Positions 23,482 to 31,047 of a stretch of 64,000 bases of DNA are shown here, one piece after another (positions within the stretch are counted from its first letter, which is position 1; each line of letters begins with the position of its first letter). A program made the translations under genes and the position numbers. The notes beneath the pieces are model-generated. The model was not told the origin of the DNA. It was given only the letters and a program-made list of their open reading frames with translations, and ran no database searches. The stretch is from Streptomyces antnestii (lineage in GTDB: Bacteria; Actinomycetota; Actinomycetes; Streptomycetales; Streptomycetaceae): positions 37,908 to 101,907 of the forward strand of contig NZ_RZYA01000029.1 of NCBI RefSeq assembly GCF_004005495.1. Reading direction: 5' to 3'.

Positions 23482-24009
23482 GTGTCCGGCTCACCCACCC
23501 CTTCCCTCGTCACCGCCGCGCCCACGCAGCGTGACCTCCTCGACTTCGTACGCCGTACCGCCGAGGACCGTGAACTCATCGACTCGCTCCCGCTGGACCC
23601 CGAGGGCCGCACCTGGGTGCGGCTCGAAGGGCCCGGCGGCGGCGAGGCCTGGCTGATCGGCTGGCCGCCCGGCACGGGCACCGGCTGGCACGACCACGCC
23701 GAATCCGTCGGCGCCTTCCTCACGGCGTCGGGCGCACTCAAGGAGCACTCGCTCGCGGCCCGGCTGCCCGCCGACGGCTGGAAGACCCTGGAGCTGTCCG
23801 AGGACATCGACCGCGAACGGACGTTGGCTGCGGGCCAGGGCAGGGCCTTCGGCCGGCACCATGTGCACGAGGTCCTCAACGAGTCCACGAGCGAGCACGC
23901 GATCTCCGTACACGCCTACTACCCGCCGCTCCCGCAGATCCGCCGCTACAGCCGCACGGGCGCGGTGCTGCGCCTGGAGAACGTGGAACGTCCGGAGGAC
24001 TGGCAGTGA
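23482..24009 (+). CDS. Cysteine dioxygenase family protein
   Basis: A 175-residue cupin of the cysteine dioxygenase type. Iron ligands fit H70 and H72 (GWHDHAES) and H129 (HHVHEVLN). The enzyme oxidises cysteine to cysteine sulfinate with O2, or a related thiol in the 3-mercaptopropionate branch. The GTG start follows AGGACGG at a suitable distance, and upstream in-frame sequence is low-complexity and belongs to the leader region. Its stop overlaps the rhodanese start by 4 bases. The cysteine-rich leader upstream supports cysteine as the signal and substrate. Confidence 0.9.
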   Translation: MSGSPTPSLVTAAPTQRDLLDFVRRTAEDRELIDSLPLDPEGRTWVRLEGPGGGEAWLIGWPPGTGTGWHDHAESVGAFLTASGALKEHSLAARLPADGWKTLELSEDIDRERTLAAGQGRAFGRHHVHEVLNESTSEHAISVHAYYPPLPQIRRYSRTGAVLRLENVERPEDWQ

Positions 24010-24455
24010 GCAGTTTTGACGGTGAACGGCCTGTAAGCGACCGACCTCTAGGTGAACGGCCTGTGGGTGAACGGCCTGTCGATATCGATGAGTTGCTCGA
24101 ACGGGTGCGCCTGGGCCTCGACCGGGTCGAGGCCCGGGCCGCGCACGCGGCTGTCAGCGAGGGCGACGCGCTGCTCGTCGACATCCGGTACGCGGCCCTG
24201 CGTGAGCGGGACGGGCTGATCCCCGGAGCACTCGTGGTCGAGCGCAACGAACTGGAGTGGCGGCTCGACCCGCAGGGCAGCCACCGCGCGGCCGAGGCCA
24301 CGAGCCACGACCTGCGCGTGGTGGTCGTCTGCAACGAGGGCTACGCGTCGAGCCTCGCCGCCGCCTCCCTGCGGCAACTGGGGCTCCACCGGGCCACGGA
24401 TCTGGTGGGCGGCTTCCAGGCGTGGAAGGCGGCGGGCCTGCCGGTGACGACGTAG
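24006..24455 (+). CDS. Rhodanese-like sulfurtransferase domain protein
   Basis: A 149-residue single rhodanese domain. The active-site loop starts at C109 (VVCNEGYASS), and the end motif is LVGGFQAWKAAGLP. A persulfide on C109 would move sulfane sulfur. Residues 6-25 are a repeat of the pentapeptide type GERPV, encoded by a 15-base DNA repeat, and probably disordered. Translation is coupled to the cysteine dioxygenase (GTGA overlap), so the two likely form a thiol oxidation and sulfur transfer module, as seen in other actinobacteria. Confidence 0.9.
   Translation: MSSFDGERPVSDRPLGERPVGERPVDIDELLERVRLGLDRVEARAAHAAVSEGDALLVDIRYAALRERDGLIPGALVVERNELEWRLDPQGSHRAAEATSHDLRVVVVCNEGYASSLAAASLRQLGLHRATDLVGGFQAWKAAGLPVTT
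24021..24079 (+). repeat. In-frame repeat GGTGAACGGCCTGT in the rhodanese gene
   Basis: Three exact copies of GGTGAACGGCCTGT at 24021-24034, 24051-24064 and 24066-24079. Spacings are 30 and 15 bases, with a degenerate copy between the first two. The repeat is in frame and encodes GERPV-like pentapeptides. Confidence 0.9.
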
Positions 24456-24475
24456 TCGCTTACTCCTTGGCTCCT

Positions 24476-27019
24476 TTACTCCTTGGCCGTCGCGACCTCG
24501 ACCGGCTTCGGCTTCAGGGCGACCCGGCCGGGCAGCGCGGTCGCGGTGAGCGCGAGGAGTCCGGCGGCGGCGACCACCCCTACGTAGACGAGGGGGGTGA
24601 CGACGGGTGCGGCGGCGCCCGTCATGCCGACGCTGAACGCGGTCAGGACGGCCAGCGCGATCCCGCTGCCCAGGACGGTGCCGAGGAGCAGCACGGCCAG
24701 GGCCTCGGTGCGCAGCATCCCCAGGACCTGGCGGCGGGTGGCGCCCGCGAGCCGGAGCATCGCGAACTCCCGGATCCGTTCGGACACGGACATCGCGAGG
24801 GTGTTGACGACGGCGATCGCGGTGAACGCGAGGATCAGGCCCATCGCGAGGAGGTTGACCTCGGCGTTGTCCTGCTGCCGCCGGGCCTGGAGGCCGTCGG
24901 CCGCCGCGGGGGCGAGAACGCGCAGGCCCGGGAACTCACGGACGGTGCCGGCGAGTTGTTCCTGTGTACGGCTGGTCCTGACGAGTACGGAGGAGGCGAG
25001 CGGATTGTCGACGTGCCGGGCCACCAGGTCGTGGGCCATGGTCAGATCGCCGAAACCGAGACCCTTCGCGTAGACGGCCGCCACGGTGAGGGTGACCGGC
25101 GTGCCGTCCCCGAGGGTCAGCTTCAGGGTGCTTCCGGGCTTCAAGTGGAGCTGGTCCGCGGCGAGTTCACTGACCGCGACGCCGTCCCGGCGGAAGTTCT
25201 CCAGTGATCCGGCGGTGACGTCGGGGTCCCACGTACGGGTGAGGCCGGCGCGGGTGACTCCCTGAGCCGCGTACTTGTCGAGTCCCACGCGCACGGTGGT
25301 GCGGACGACCTCGGTCGCGACGGTGCCGTCGGCCTCGCGGAGCTTGCGGGCGGCTTCGCCGGGGACGCCGGGGCCCTGTGCGGCGACGATCCAGTCGGCG
25401 TGGATCCCTTCGCGCGCCTGGGCCCGTGCCGCGTCACCCAGGGTGGGCTGGGCGAAGAGGACGGTGCAGGTCATTCCGATGAGCAGGGTGAGGGGGGTGA
25501 CGACGGCGGCCATCCGGGCGGCGTTGCCGCGCAGGTTGGCGGTGGCCAGCCTGCCGCCGGGACCGGCCAGGCGCAGCGGCCCGGCCAGGACGGCTGCGGC
25601 GGCCTTCACCAGCAGCGGACCGAGCAGGGCGACGGACGACGTGAGGACGACAACGGCCAGGAAGGTCACGGGAGTCGACGCGGGTTCGGTGCGCAGCACG
25701 CTCAGCACGGCGACGAGGACGGCACCGCCCGCGAGCAGGACGAGACCGGCGGCCACCCGTCCCCAGGCGGGCCGCGCCCGCTCGACCCTGGCCTCCGCGA
25801 GCGCTTCGGCCGGGCGGATACGGGCGATGCGGCGGGCGGAGATCCGGGCGGCTGCCCAGGCGCCGAACAGGGTGGCGCCGACCGCGGCGAACAACGGGAA
25901 GACGCTCACGGTCCGTTCGAGCGTCGGCGGCACCGCTCCGAGCGCCACGAAGCGCTGGTGGAGCCATGCCCCGAGCGGAAGCCCCGCGAGCGAACCGAGG
26001 ACACCGGCAGCGGCGCCGACGATGAGCGCCTCACGTCCGAGGAGCTTGCGGATCTGCCCGGGCGTGGCGGCGATGGCGCGCAACAGGGCGAGTTCGCGGT
26101 GCCGCTGCTGGACGGAGAGCGCGAACGTGCCCACGACGACGAGAACGGCGACGAGGAGCGACGTGCCGCCCATCGCGCCACCCATGCTGACGAGTTTGAC
26201 GCGGGCTCCCGCGGCGTCGAGGAATTCCACGGGGCCTCGGGCGTCGCCGGTGGTGACCTGCGCGGTCGTGCCGTCGAGGGCCTTGGCGACGGCCCGGCCG
26301 AGCGCGGCCGGCTCCTGCCCTCGGGCCGGGATGACGCCCAGGGCGGTGACCTGGCCGGCGTGGCCCGCGAGGCGGCGGGCCTCGGGGGCGGCGAAGAACA
26401 GCGAGGTCTGGTGGGTCACCGACGCGTGCCCGGTGGGCGCGGCGATGCCGGTGACGCGGTAGGTGCGCGGGGCCCGGGTGGACTGGACGGTGAGGCTGTC
26501 CCCGGGGGAGAGGTGAGCGCGGGCGGCCAGGTCCCGGTCCACGACGAGGTCATGCGGCCTCGCGGGCGCGGTGCCGGCCGTCAGGGCGAAGGGGGTCAGC
26601 GCGGCGGAGTCCCAGGCGTGCCCGTACGCGGGCTTGTCGGGGTCGACGGCTCCGGGCACCAACGGCTGGGCGAGGAAGGTCAGTTCCGGTACGACGCGCC
26701 CGACGCCCGGCACCTCGCGCAGGCGTCGCGCGGTGTCCTCCGGGAGCCAGGCCCGCTCGGCGATCGGCTTGGCCTTGTGCTTGACCTTGGTCTTGCCCTT
26801 CTTGTGCTTGACCGTGGTCCGGTGGACGTTCTGGTCGGCGGAGACGACGACGGGGGCGGCCGCGTAGCGCTCGGTGCGGATGGTGCCCCGCAGGCCGGTC
26901 TCCAGGAGCGTGCCGCAGGCCGTGATCAGGGCGGCCGCGCACATGAGCGCGAGAAAGGCACCGAGAAAGCCGCCCTTGCGGTCCCGGACGGTGTGCAGTG
27001 CGTAGCGCAGAAGCATCAT
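24476..27019 (-). CDS. MacB/FtsX-type ABC transporter permease (no ATPase nearby)
   Basis: An 847-residue permease with two FtsX domains. A helix near the N terminus (GGFLGAFLALMCAAALITACG) is followed by a large extracytoplasmic MacB-type core domain. Then come three helices with the QQRHRELALLRAIAATPGQ coupling segment, a middle pair of helices, a second core domain, and three last helices with VSERIREFAMLRLAGATR. A Lys/His-rich loop (HKKGKTKVKHK) lies near residue 75. This family exports lipoproteins, lipids or peptides, or acts as a mechanotransmitter, always with an ATPase; none is encoded here. The ATG overlaps the stop of the ArsR-type regulator (ATGA). Confidence 0.92.
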   Translation of the reverse strand: MMLLRYALHTVRDRKGGFLGAFLALMCAAALITACGTLLETGLRGTIRTERYAAAPVVVSADQNVHRTTVKHKKGKTKVKHKAKPIAERAWLPEDTARRLREVPGVGRVVPELTFLAQPLVPGAVDPDKPAYGHAWDSAALTPFALTAGTAPARPHDLVVDRDLAARAHLSPGDSLTVQSTRAPRTYRVTGIAAPTGHASVTHQTSLFFAAPEARRLAGHAGQVTALGVIPARGQEPAALGRAVAKALDGTTAQVTTGDARGPVEFLDAAGARVKLVSMGGAMGGTSLLVAVLVVVGTFALSVQQRHRELALLRAIAATPGQIRKLLGREALIVGAAAGVLGSLAGLPLGAWLHQRFVALGAVPPTLERTVSVFPLFAAVGATLFGAWAAARISARRIARIRPAEALAEARVERARPAWGRVAAGLVLLAGGAVLVAVLSVLRTEPASTPVTFLAVVVLTSSVALLGPLLVKAAAAVLAGPLRLAGPGGRLATANLRGNAARMAAVVTPLTLLIGMTCTVLFAQPTLGDAARAQAREGIHADWIVAAQGPGVPGEAARKLREADGTVATEVVRTTVRVGLDKYAAQGVTRAGLTRTWDPDVTAGSLENFRRDGVAVSELAADQLHLKPGSTLKLTLGDGTPVTLTVAAVYAKGLGFGDLTMAHDLVARHVDNPLASSVLVRTSRTQEQLAGTVREFPGLRVLAPAAADGLQARRQQDNAEVNLLAMGLILAFTAIAVVNTLAMSVSERIREFAMLRLAGATRRQVLGMLRTEALAVLLLGTVLGSGIALAVLTAFSVGMTGAAAPVVTPLVYVGVVAAAGLLALTATALPGRVALKPKPVEVATAKE

Positions 27020-27759
27020 GGCGTATCCGTCTCTGCCCGGCGGCCGGGGGCGATGTCGGGGGCGTTCTCGGGTGCGTCGCGGCGTGCGTCGTGGCGTGCG
27101 TCGTGGGGAGCGGGGAAGGCGAGCAGGCGGGTGAGGACCGTGCGCGTGCCGTCCGGGGTCTCGCTGTCGGGACGCTTGTAGCGGTTGAGGAGGGCGATGT
27201 ACTCCTCGAAGAACGCGCGGAGTTCGGGCAGCGTCAGCCGGAGCGTGCCGCGCGAGTAGGGAAAGGCGTCGACCCACTCCCCGTCGTTCGCGTCCGTGCC
27301 CCTGCGCCTGTCCCTGTCCGCGTCGGCGCTCTCGCGCTGGAGCCGCTCGAAGAGTTCGAGGTCGGCGGCGTACGAGAGGTGGCTCAACTCGCCCATGACG
27401 AGCCGGGTTTCGGCACTCTGGCGGCTACGGGGCAGGAAGCGGCGGTCCCCCGGGACGACCCGCCACCACCGCTCACGCCGGGGCGGGCGCGGGGGCGTAA
27501 GTGGGGGCCTGTGCGGGGGCGCAGGCGGGGCCGGGGGCTCCTCGACGAATCCGTAGCGGGCCAGCTCACGCAGGTGGTAGCTGGTGGCGCCGGTGTTGAG
27601 ACCGAGGGCGCGGGCCAGTGTCGCGGAGGTCGCGGGGCCGTGGAGGGTGAGGTGCTGGAGGATCTGCTGGCGCCGGGGCTGGGCCAGCGCCTTCAAAGCG
27701 CCGAGATCGGTCAGCTCCTGACGCCCGGCGGGAGCGGCGGAGCCGGGTTCCGGTGTCAT
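27016..27759 (-). CDS. ArsR-like winged-helix regulator
   Basis: A 247-residue protein with an N-terminal winged helix: ALAQPRRQQILQHLTLHGP, then TSATLARALGLNTGATSYHLRELARYGFVEE. This is the helix-turn-helix of the ArsR/HTH_20 type. A Pro-rich linker follows, then a C-terminal helical domain (TLRLTLPELRAFFEEYIALLNRYKR) of the kind found in regulators coupled to ABC exporters. I chose the ATG at 27759; starts at 27783 or 27795 are also open, and none has a convincing ribosome site. The tail is Asp/Arg-rich. It is the first gene of a two-gene operon with the FtsX-type permease, so it probably controls that permease and itself. Confidence 0.85.
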   Translation of the reverse strand: MTPEPGSAAPAGRQELTDLGALKALAQPRRQQILQHLTLHGPATSATLARALGLNTGATSYHLRELARYGFVEEPPAPPAPPHRPPLTPPRPPRRERWWRVVPGDRRFLPRSRQSAETRLVMGELSHLSYAADLELFERLQRESADADRDRRRGTDANDGEWVDAFPYSRGTLRLTLPELRAFFEEYIALLNRYKRPDSETPDGTRTVLTRLLAFPAPHDARHDARRDAPENAPDIAPGRRAETDTP

Positions 27760-27774
27760 GCGTACACAGTCGCC

Positions 27775-27795
27775 TGTGCACATACCTCTGTGCAC
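27775..27795. promoter_or_regulatory. TGTGCAC direct repeat before the ArsR-like gene
   Basis: TGTGCAC occurs at 27775-27781 and 27789-27795, with starts 14 bases apart, immediately upstream of the chosen start. Each core GTGCAC is itself palindromic. It is a candidate autoregulatory operator. If translation starts at 27795, the repeat lies inside the gene. Confidence 0.45.
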
Positions 27796-28023
27796 TGCGG
27801 TGACCAGGCGTCATGGCACGGGGGTTAACCCCACCAACCCCGTTCAGGCGAGGGCGAGTTCGACGTCGGACCCCCGTACCGACGCCGCCCCCTCCCTCGT
27901 CCCCGTCCCCCGTCCCCGCCGCGCGGGCCCCCGCCCTTCCCGGGTCCCGGGACCCACACCCCGAAGCCCCGCCCTGCCCCTCCGTCCCCCAGCCCTACCC
28001 CTCAGCCATCAGCCCCAACGCCA

Positions 28024-28051
28024 GCCCTCGGCCCTCGGCCCTCAGCCCTCA
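28024..28051. repeat. Four 7-base tandem repeats running into the recX stop codon
   Basis: GCCCTCG twice, then GCCCTCA twice, in perfect tandem; the last unit contains the recX stop. The rest of 27796-28048 is C-rich, low-complexity DNA in which I see no gene or site. Confidence 0.85.
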
Positions 28052-28819
28052 GAAGTCCCCGTACCCGAGGTCCTCCGTCTCCTCGCCCTCTTGCTCCAGG
28101 GCCTGGCGGACCACCCTGAGCGCCATGCCCTCCGGATATCCCTTGCGGGCGAGCATGCCCGCGAGGCGGCGCAGCCGCTTGTCGCGGTCGAGGCCCCGCG
28201 TGGAGCGGAGCTTGCGGGCCACGAGCTCGCGGGCGGTCTCCTCCTCCTGCTCGGAGTCGAGCTGCCCGACGGCCTCGTCGATCACCGCCGAGTCCACCCC
28301 CTTGGTCCGCAGCTCGCGGGCGAGTGCGCGCCGGGCCAGTCCCCGGCCGTGGTGCCGCGACTCCACCCACGCGTCCGCGAAGGCGCCGTCGTTGATGAGG
28401 CCGACCTCCTCGAAGCGGGACAGCACTTCCTCCGCCACCTCATCGGGGATGTCCCGCTTCGCCAGTGCGTCGGCTAGCTGCTTCCGTGTGCGCGGCTGTC
28501 CCGTGAGCAGGCGCAGGCAGATGCCCCGCGCCCGCTCCGCCGGATCCGCCGGCGGCTCCCCCTTCTCGGCCCTCGTCGAAGAAGGGGGGCCGTCGTCCTC
28601 CTGGCCTCCGGCCGTCTCACCGAAGCCGCCGCGCCGCCGGCGCCCCCGGCCGCGCCCACTGCCCCGGCTGCCGCCACCGCTGCGTGGACCGCCACCGTCA
28701 CGTGGCCCGTCCCCGCCATACGGCTCCCCGTGCCCGCCGGGGTCACCGGTGACCCCGTCGCCCTGGTCCGGCGGGGAGGTGGGGTAGGCGTGATCGGCCC
28801 AGTCGGTTCGTCGCGTCAC
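28049..28819 (-). CDS. recX: Regulatory protein RecX
   Basis: A 256-residue RecX. The C-terminal part, from about residue 95, has the three-helix repeats of the family: RARGICLRLLTGQPRTRKQLADAL, then the FEEVGLINDGAFADAWVESR and ARELVARKL segments. The first 90 or so residues are Gly/Arg/Pro-rich and low-complexity, so the protein is longer than typical RecX. The GTG start is 3 bases beyond the recA stop, so the genes are co-transcribed. RecX binds inside the RecA filament groove and limits its activity, and co-expression keeps the two balanced. Confidence 0.95.
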   Translation of the reverse strand: MTRRTDWADHAYPTSPPDQGDGVTGDPGGHGEPYGGDGPRDGGGPRSGGGSRGSGRGRGRRRRGGFGETAGGQEDDGPPSSTRAEKGEPPADPAERARGICLRLLTGQPRTRKQLADALAKRDIPDEVAEEVLSRFEEVGLINDGAFADAWVESRHHGRGLARRALARELRTKGVDSAVIDEAVGQLDSEQEEETARELVARKLRSTRGLDRDKRLRRLAGMLARKGYPEGMALRVVRQALEQEGEETEDLGYGDF

Positions 28820-28822
28820 GGA

Positions 28823-29947
28823 CTAGCTCTTGGCCGCCGCGGCCTTGGACTTGGTGGCCTTGCCCGCGGGCGCGGGAACCGTCTTGGCCGCGTCGTCAGC
28901 AGGGGCGGCACCCGCCGCGTCGGCACCGGGCTCGGCCGTGGGGGCCTCCGGCTTCACACCGACGCCCAGCTTCTCCTTGATCTTCTTCTCGATCTCGTTG
29001 GCCAGGTCGGGGTTGTCCTTCAGGAAGTTGCGCGCGTTCTCCTTGCCCTGGCCGAGCTGGTCGCCCTCGTACGTGTACCAGGCGCCGGCCTTGCGCACGA
29101 AGCCGTGCTCCACGCCCATGTCGATCAGGCCGCCCTCGCGGCTGATGCCCTGGCCGTAGAGGATGTCGAACTCGGCCTGCTTGAAGGGCGGCGCGACCTT
29201 GTTCTTGACGACCTTCACGCGCGTACGGTTGCCGACCGCGTCGGTGCCGTCCTTCAGCGTCTCGATACGGCGGATGTCGAGCCGCACCGAGGCGTAGAAC
29301 TTCAGGGCCCGGCCACCGGTCGTCGTCTCCGGGGAGCCGAACATCACGCCGATCTTCTCGCGCAGCTGGTTGATGAAGATCGCGGTGGTCTTCGACTGGT
29401 TGAGCGCGCTGGTGATCTTCCGGAGCGCCTGGCTCATCAGACGGGCCTGCAGACCCACGTGCGAGTCACCCATCTCGCCCTCGATCTCCGCGCGCGGCAC
29501 CAGGGCGGCGACGGAGTCGATGACGATCAGGTCGAGGGCGCCGGAGCGGACCAGCATGTCGACGATCTCGAGCGCCTGCTCACCGTTGTCCGGCTGGGAC
29601 AGGATGAGGTTGTCGATGTCGACGCCGAGCTTTCGCGCGTACTCCGGGTCGAGGGCGTGCTCGGCGTCCACGAACGCCACGGCGCCGCCGGCCCGCTGCG
29701 CATTGGCCACGGCGTGCAGCGTCAGGGTCGTCTTACCGGAGGACTCCGGCCCGTACACCTCCACCACACGGCCACGCGGCAGGCCGCCGACGCCGAGGGC
29801 CACGTCGAGCGCGGTCGACCCGGTGGGGATGACCTCGATGGGCTCATTCGGCCGCTCGCCCATGCGCATCACTGCGCCCTTGCCGAATTGCCGTTCAATC
29901 TGTGCGAGCGCGGCGTCGAGCGCCTTCTCGCGGTCAGTTCCTGCCAT
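28823..29947 (-). CDS. recA: Recombinase RecA
   Basis: A 374-residue RecA with all hallmarks: Walker A GPESSGKTT, Walker B LIVIDSVAAL, the L1/L2 DNA-binding loops (L2 FGSPETTTGG), and an Ala/Lys-rich C-terminal tail typical of Streptomyces. It starts at the ATG of MAGTDREKALDAAL, which follows GGTGGAACCC. It catalyses strand exchange, and in damaged cells its filament triggers LexA self-cleavage. It is transcribed with recX. Its promoter, about 170 bases upstream, carries an SOS box between the -35 and -10 elements, so damage induction is directly visible in the sequence. Confidence 0.99.
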   Translation of the reverse strand: MAGTDREKALDAALAQIERQFGKGAVMRMGERPNEPIEVIPTGSTALDVALGVGGLPRGRVVEVYGPESSGKTTLTLHAVANAQRAGGAVAFVDAEHALDPEYARKLGVDIDNLILSQPDNGEQALEIVDMLVRSGALDLIVIDSVAALVPRAEIEGEMGDSHVGLQARLMSQALRKITSALNQSKTTAIFINQLREKIGVMFGSPETTTGGRALKFYASVRLDIRRIETLKDGTDAVGNRTRVKVVKNKVAPPFKQAEFDILYGQGISREGGLIDMGVEHGFVRKAGAWYTYEGDQLGQGKENARNFLKDNPDLANEIEKKIKEKLGVGVKPEAPTAEPGADAAGAAPADDAAKTVPAPAGKATKSKAAAAKS

Positions 29948-30116
29948 GGGTTCCACCCGATTTGCTTGAGTCGATCGCTTCACGTCAAAGACGCTAACGC
30001 CTGCCACTGACAATCGGCCTCGACGCCCGTCCGCCTGTGGATAACTCGAGGCTCACAGGCCTGCCACTCTCGCCGAAATCCCCGGAATCACTGGGGAGAG
30101 AGCCGCCGGACACTCC

Positions 30117-30146
30117 ATAAGAATGGATGTTCGATTTTAGTGTCAA
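30117..30146 (-). promoter_or_regulatory. recA promoter
   Basis: On the minus strand, TTGACA (30146-30141), an 18-base spacer, then TCTTAT (30122-30117). The -35 is a perfect vegetative consensus. The spacer is AT-rich and contains most of the SOS operator. Confidence 0.8.
30121..30132 (-). promoter_or_regulatory. SOS (LexA) box of recA
   Basis: GAACATCCATTC read on the minus strand, a variant of the Gram-positive SOS box GAAC-N4-GTTC. It lies in the spacer and -10 of the recA promoter, so bound LexA would block RNA polymerase directly. The same sequence is, as I recall, the operator reported for Streptomyces recA genes. Confidence 0.85.
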
Positions 30147-30273
30147 GCGCACCACGCGGCACCTCGCACCCCGCGTCCGGACCCGTGTCGGCCGACGGCT
30201 ACTCCCCGCGTCGTACGAGCGCCGCCTCCGGCCGGAGGACGACGGAACACCCCGCGCCCGCGAGCCTTGTCCC

Positions 30274-31047
30274 ATGCCGAACCAGAGCTCCCGCCCGGAA
30301 ATCCTGCGGAGCACCCGCCCCTCCGAGCGCCTCTGCTACGCCACCGGCGCCGTTCTCACGCTGTCCGGGCTCGTCCACCTGCTGGTCTTCGCGGTGGACG
30401 GAGGACCCTGGGACGGGCCTGTCTCCTGGCGCAAGCCGGTCACCTTCGGCGTCTCCTTCGGCCTGACGCTGATCGCGCTGACCTGGGTGACGTCGTACCT
30501 GCGGATCGGTGGCCGCACCAGGAGCGTCCTGCTCGTCGTGTTCGCCGCCGACTGCGTCCTGGAAGTGGGCGGGATCACCCTCCAGGCGTGGCGGCGGGTG
30601 CCGTCGCATCTCAACATGGAGTCCGGCTTCGACACCGCGGTGTCGATGTCCCTCGCCGTGGGCGGCGGAATCCTGGTGGTCGTGCTCTCGGTGTTCGCCG
30701 TCGCCTCGTTCCGCCGCCGGCCGTCGGGGCCCACGGGCATGCCGCTCGCGCTGCGGGCCGGATTCGCGATCCTGATCGTCGCGCTGGCCTCGGGCGCCGC
30801 GATGATCGCGCGCGGGGTGATCCTCACGAAGACCGGTCACCAGGAAGCGGCCTATCACTCGACGGCGCCGCTCAAGCCGCTGCACGGTGTCAGCCTGCAC
30901 GCCGTGCTCGTCCTGCCCGCGCTGGCCTGGCTGATGTCCCGTACGGCCTGGAGCGGGGGGACGAGGATCTCGGTGATGCGCGCAGCGGTCGCCTGCTACG
31001 CGGCCGCCGTCGTCGCCGCCGGAATCTGGGCGGCGATCACTTACTGA
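30274..31047 (+). CDS. Integral membrane protein of unknown function
   Basis: A 257-residue polytopic membrane protein with about seven hydrophobic spans, beginning SERLCYATGAVLTLSGLVHLLVF. A cytochrome-like or channel-like motif is not obvious. Conserved-looking polar features are GPWDGPVSWRKPVTFG after the first helix and the helix-bracketed His in KPLHGVSLHAVLVLPAL. The ATG of MPNQSSRPE is chosen because sequence upstream is Arg-rich and overlaps the recA promoter. Its stop overlaps the stop of the convergent AI-2E gene by 7 bases. I do not recognise a functional family. Confidence 0.75.
   Translation: MPNQSSRPEILRSTRPSERLCYATGAVLTLSGLVHLLVFAVDGGPWDGPVSWRKPVTFGVSFGLTLIALTWVTSYLRIGGRTRSVLLVVFAADCVLEVGGITLQAWRRVPSHLNMESGFDTAVSMSLAVGGGILVVVLSVFAVASFRRRPSGPTGMPLALRAGFAILIVALASGAAMIARGVILTKTGHQEAAYHSTAPLKPLHGVSLHAVLVLPALAWLMSRTAWSGGTRISVMRAAVACYAAAVVAAGIWAAITY

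Larger units (their letters stand above)
29948..30273. promoter_or_regulatory. recA / membrane protein divergent intergenic region
   Basis: A 326-base non-coding stretch between the divergent starts of recA (29947) and the membrane protein gene (30274). It holds the recA promoter and SOS box at 30117-30146, leaving a recA leader of roughly 160 bases. I see no further convincing element in it. Confidence 0.75.

Noticed and set aside
30127..30273. N-terminal extension of the membrane protein gene back to 30127
   Set aside because: It would overlap the recA promoter and SOS box and adds only Arg-rich sequence. The ATG at 30274 is better.
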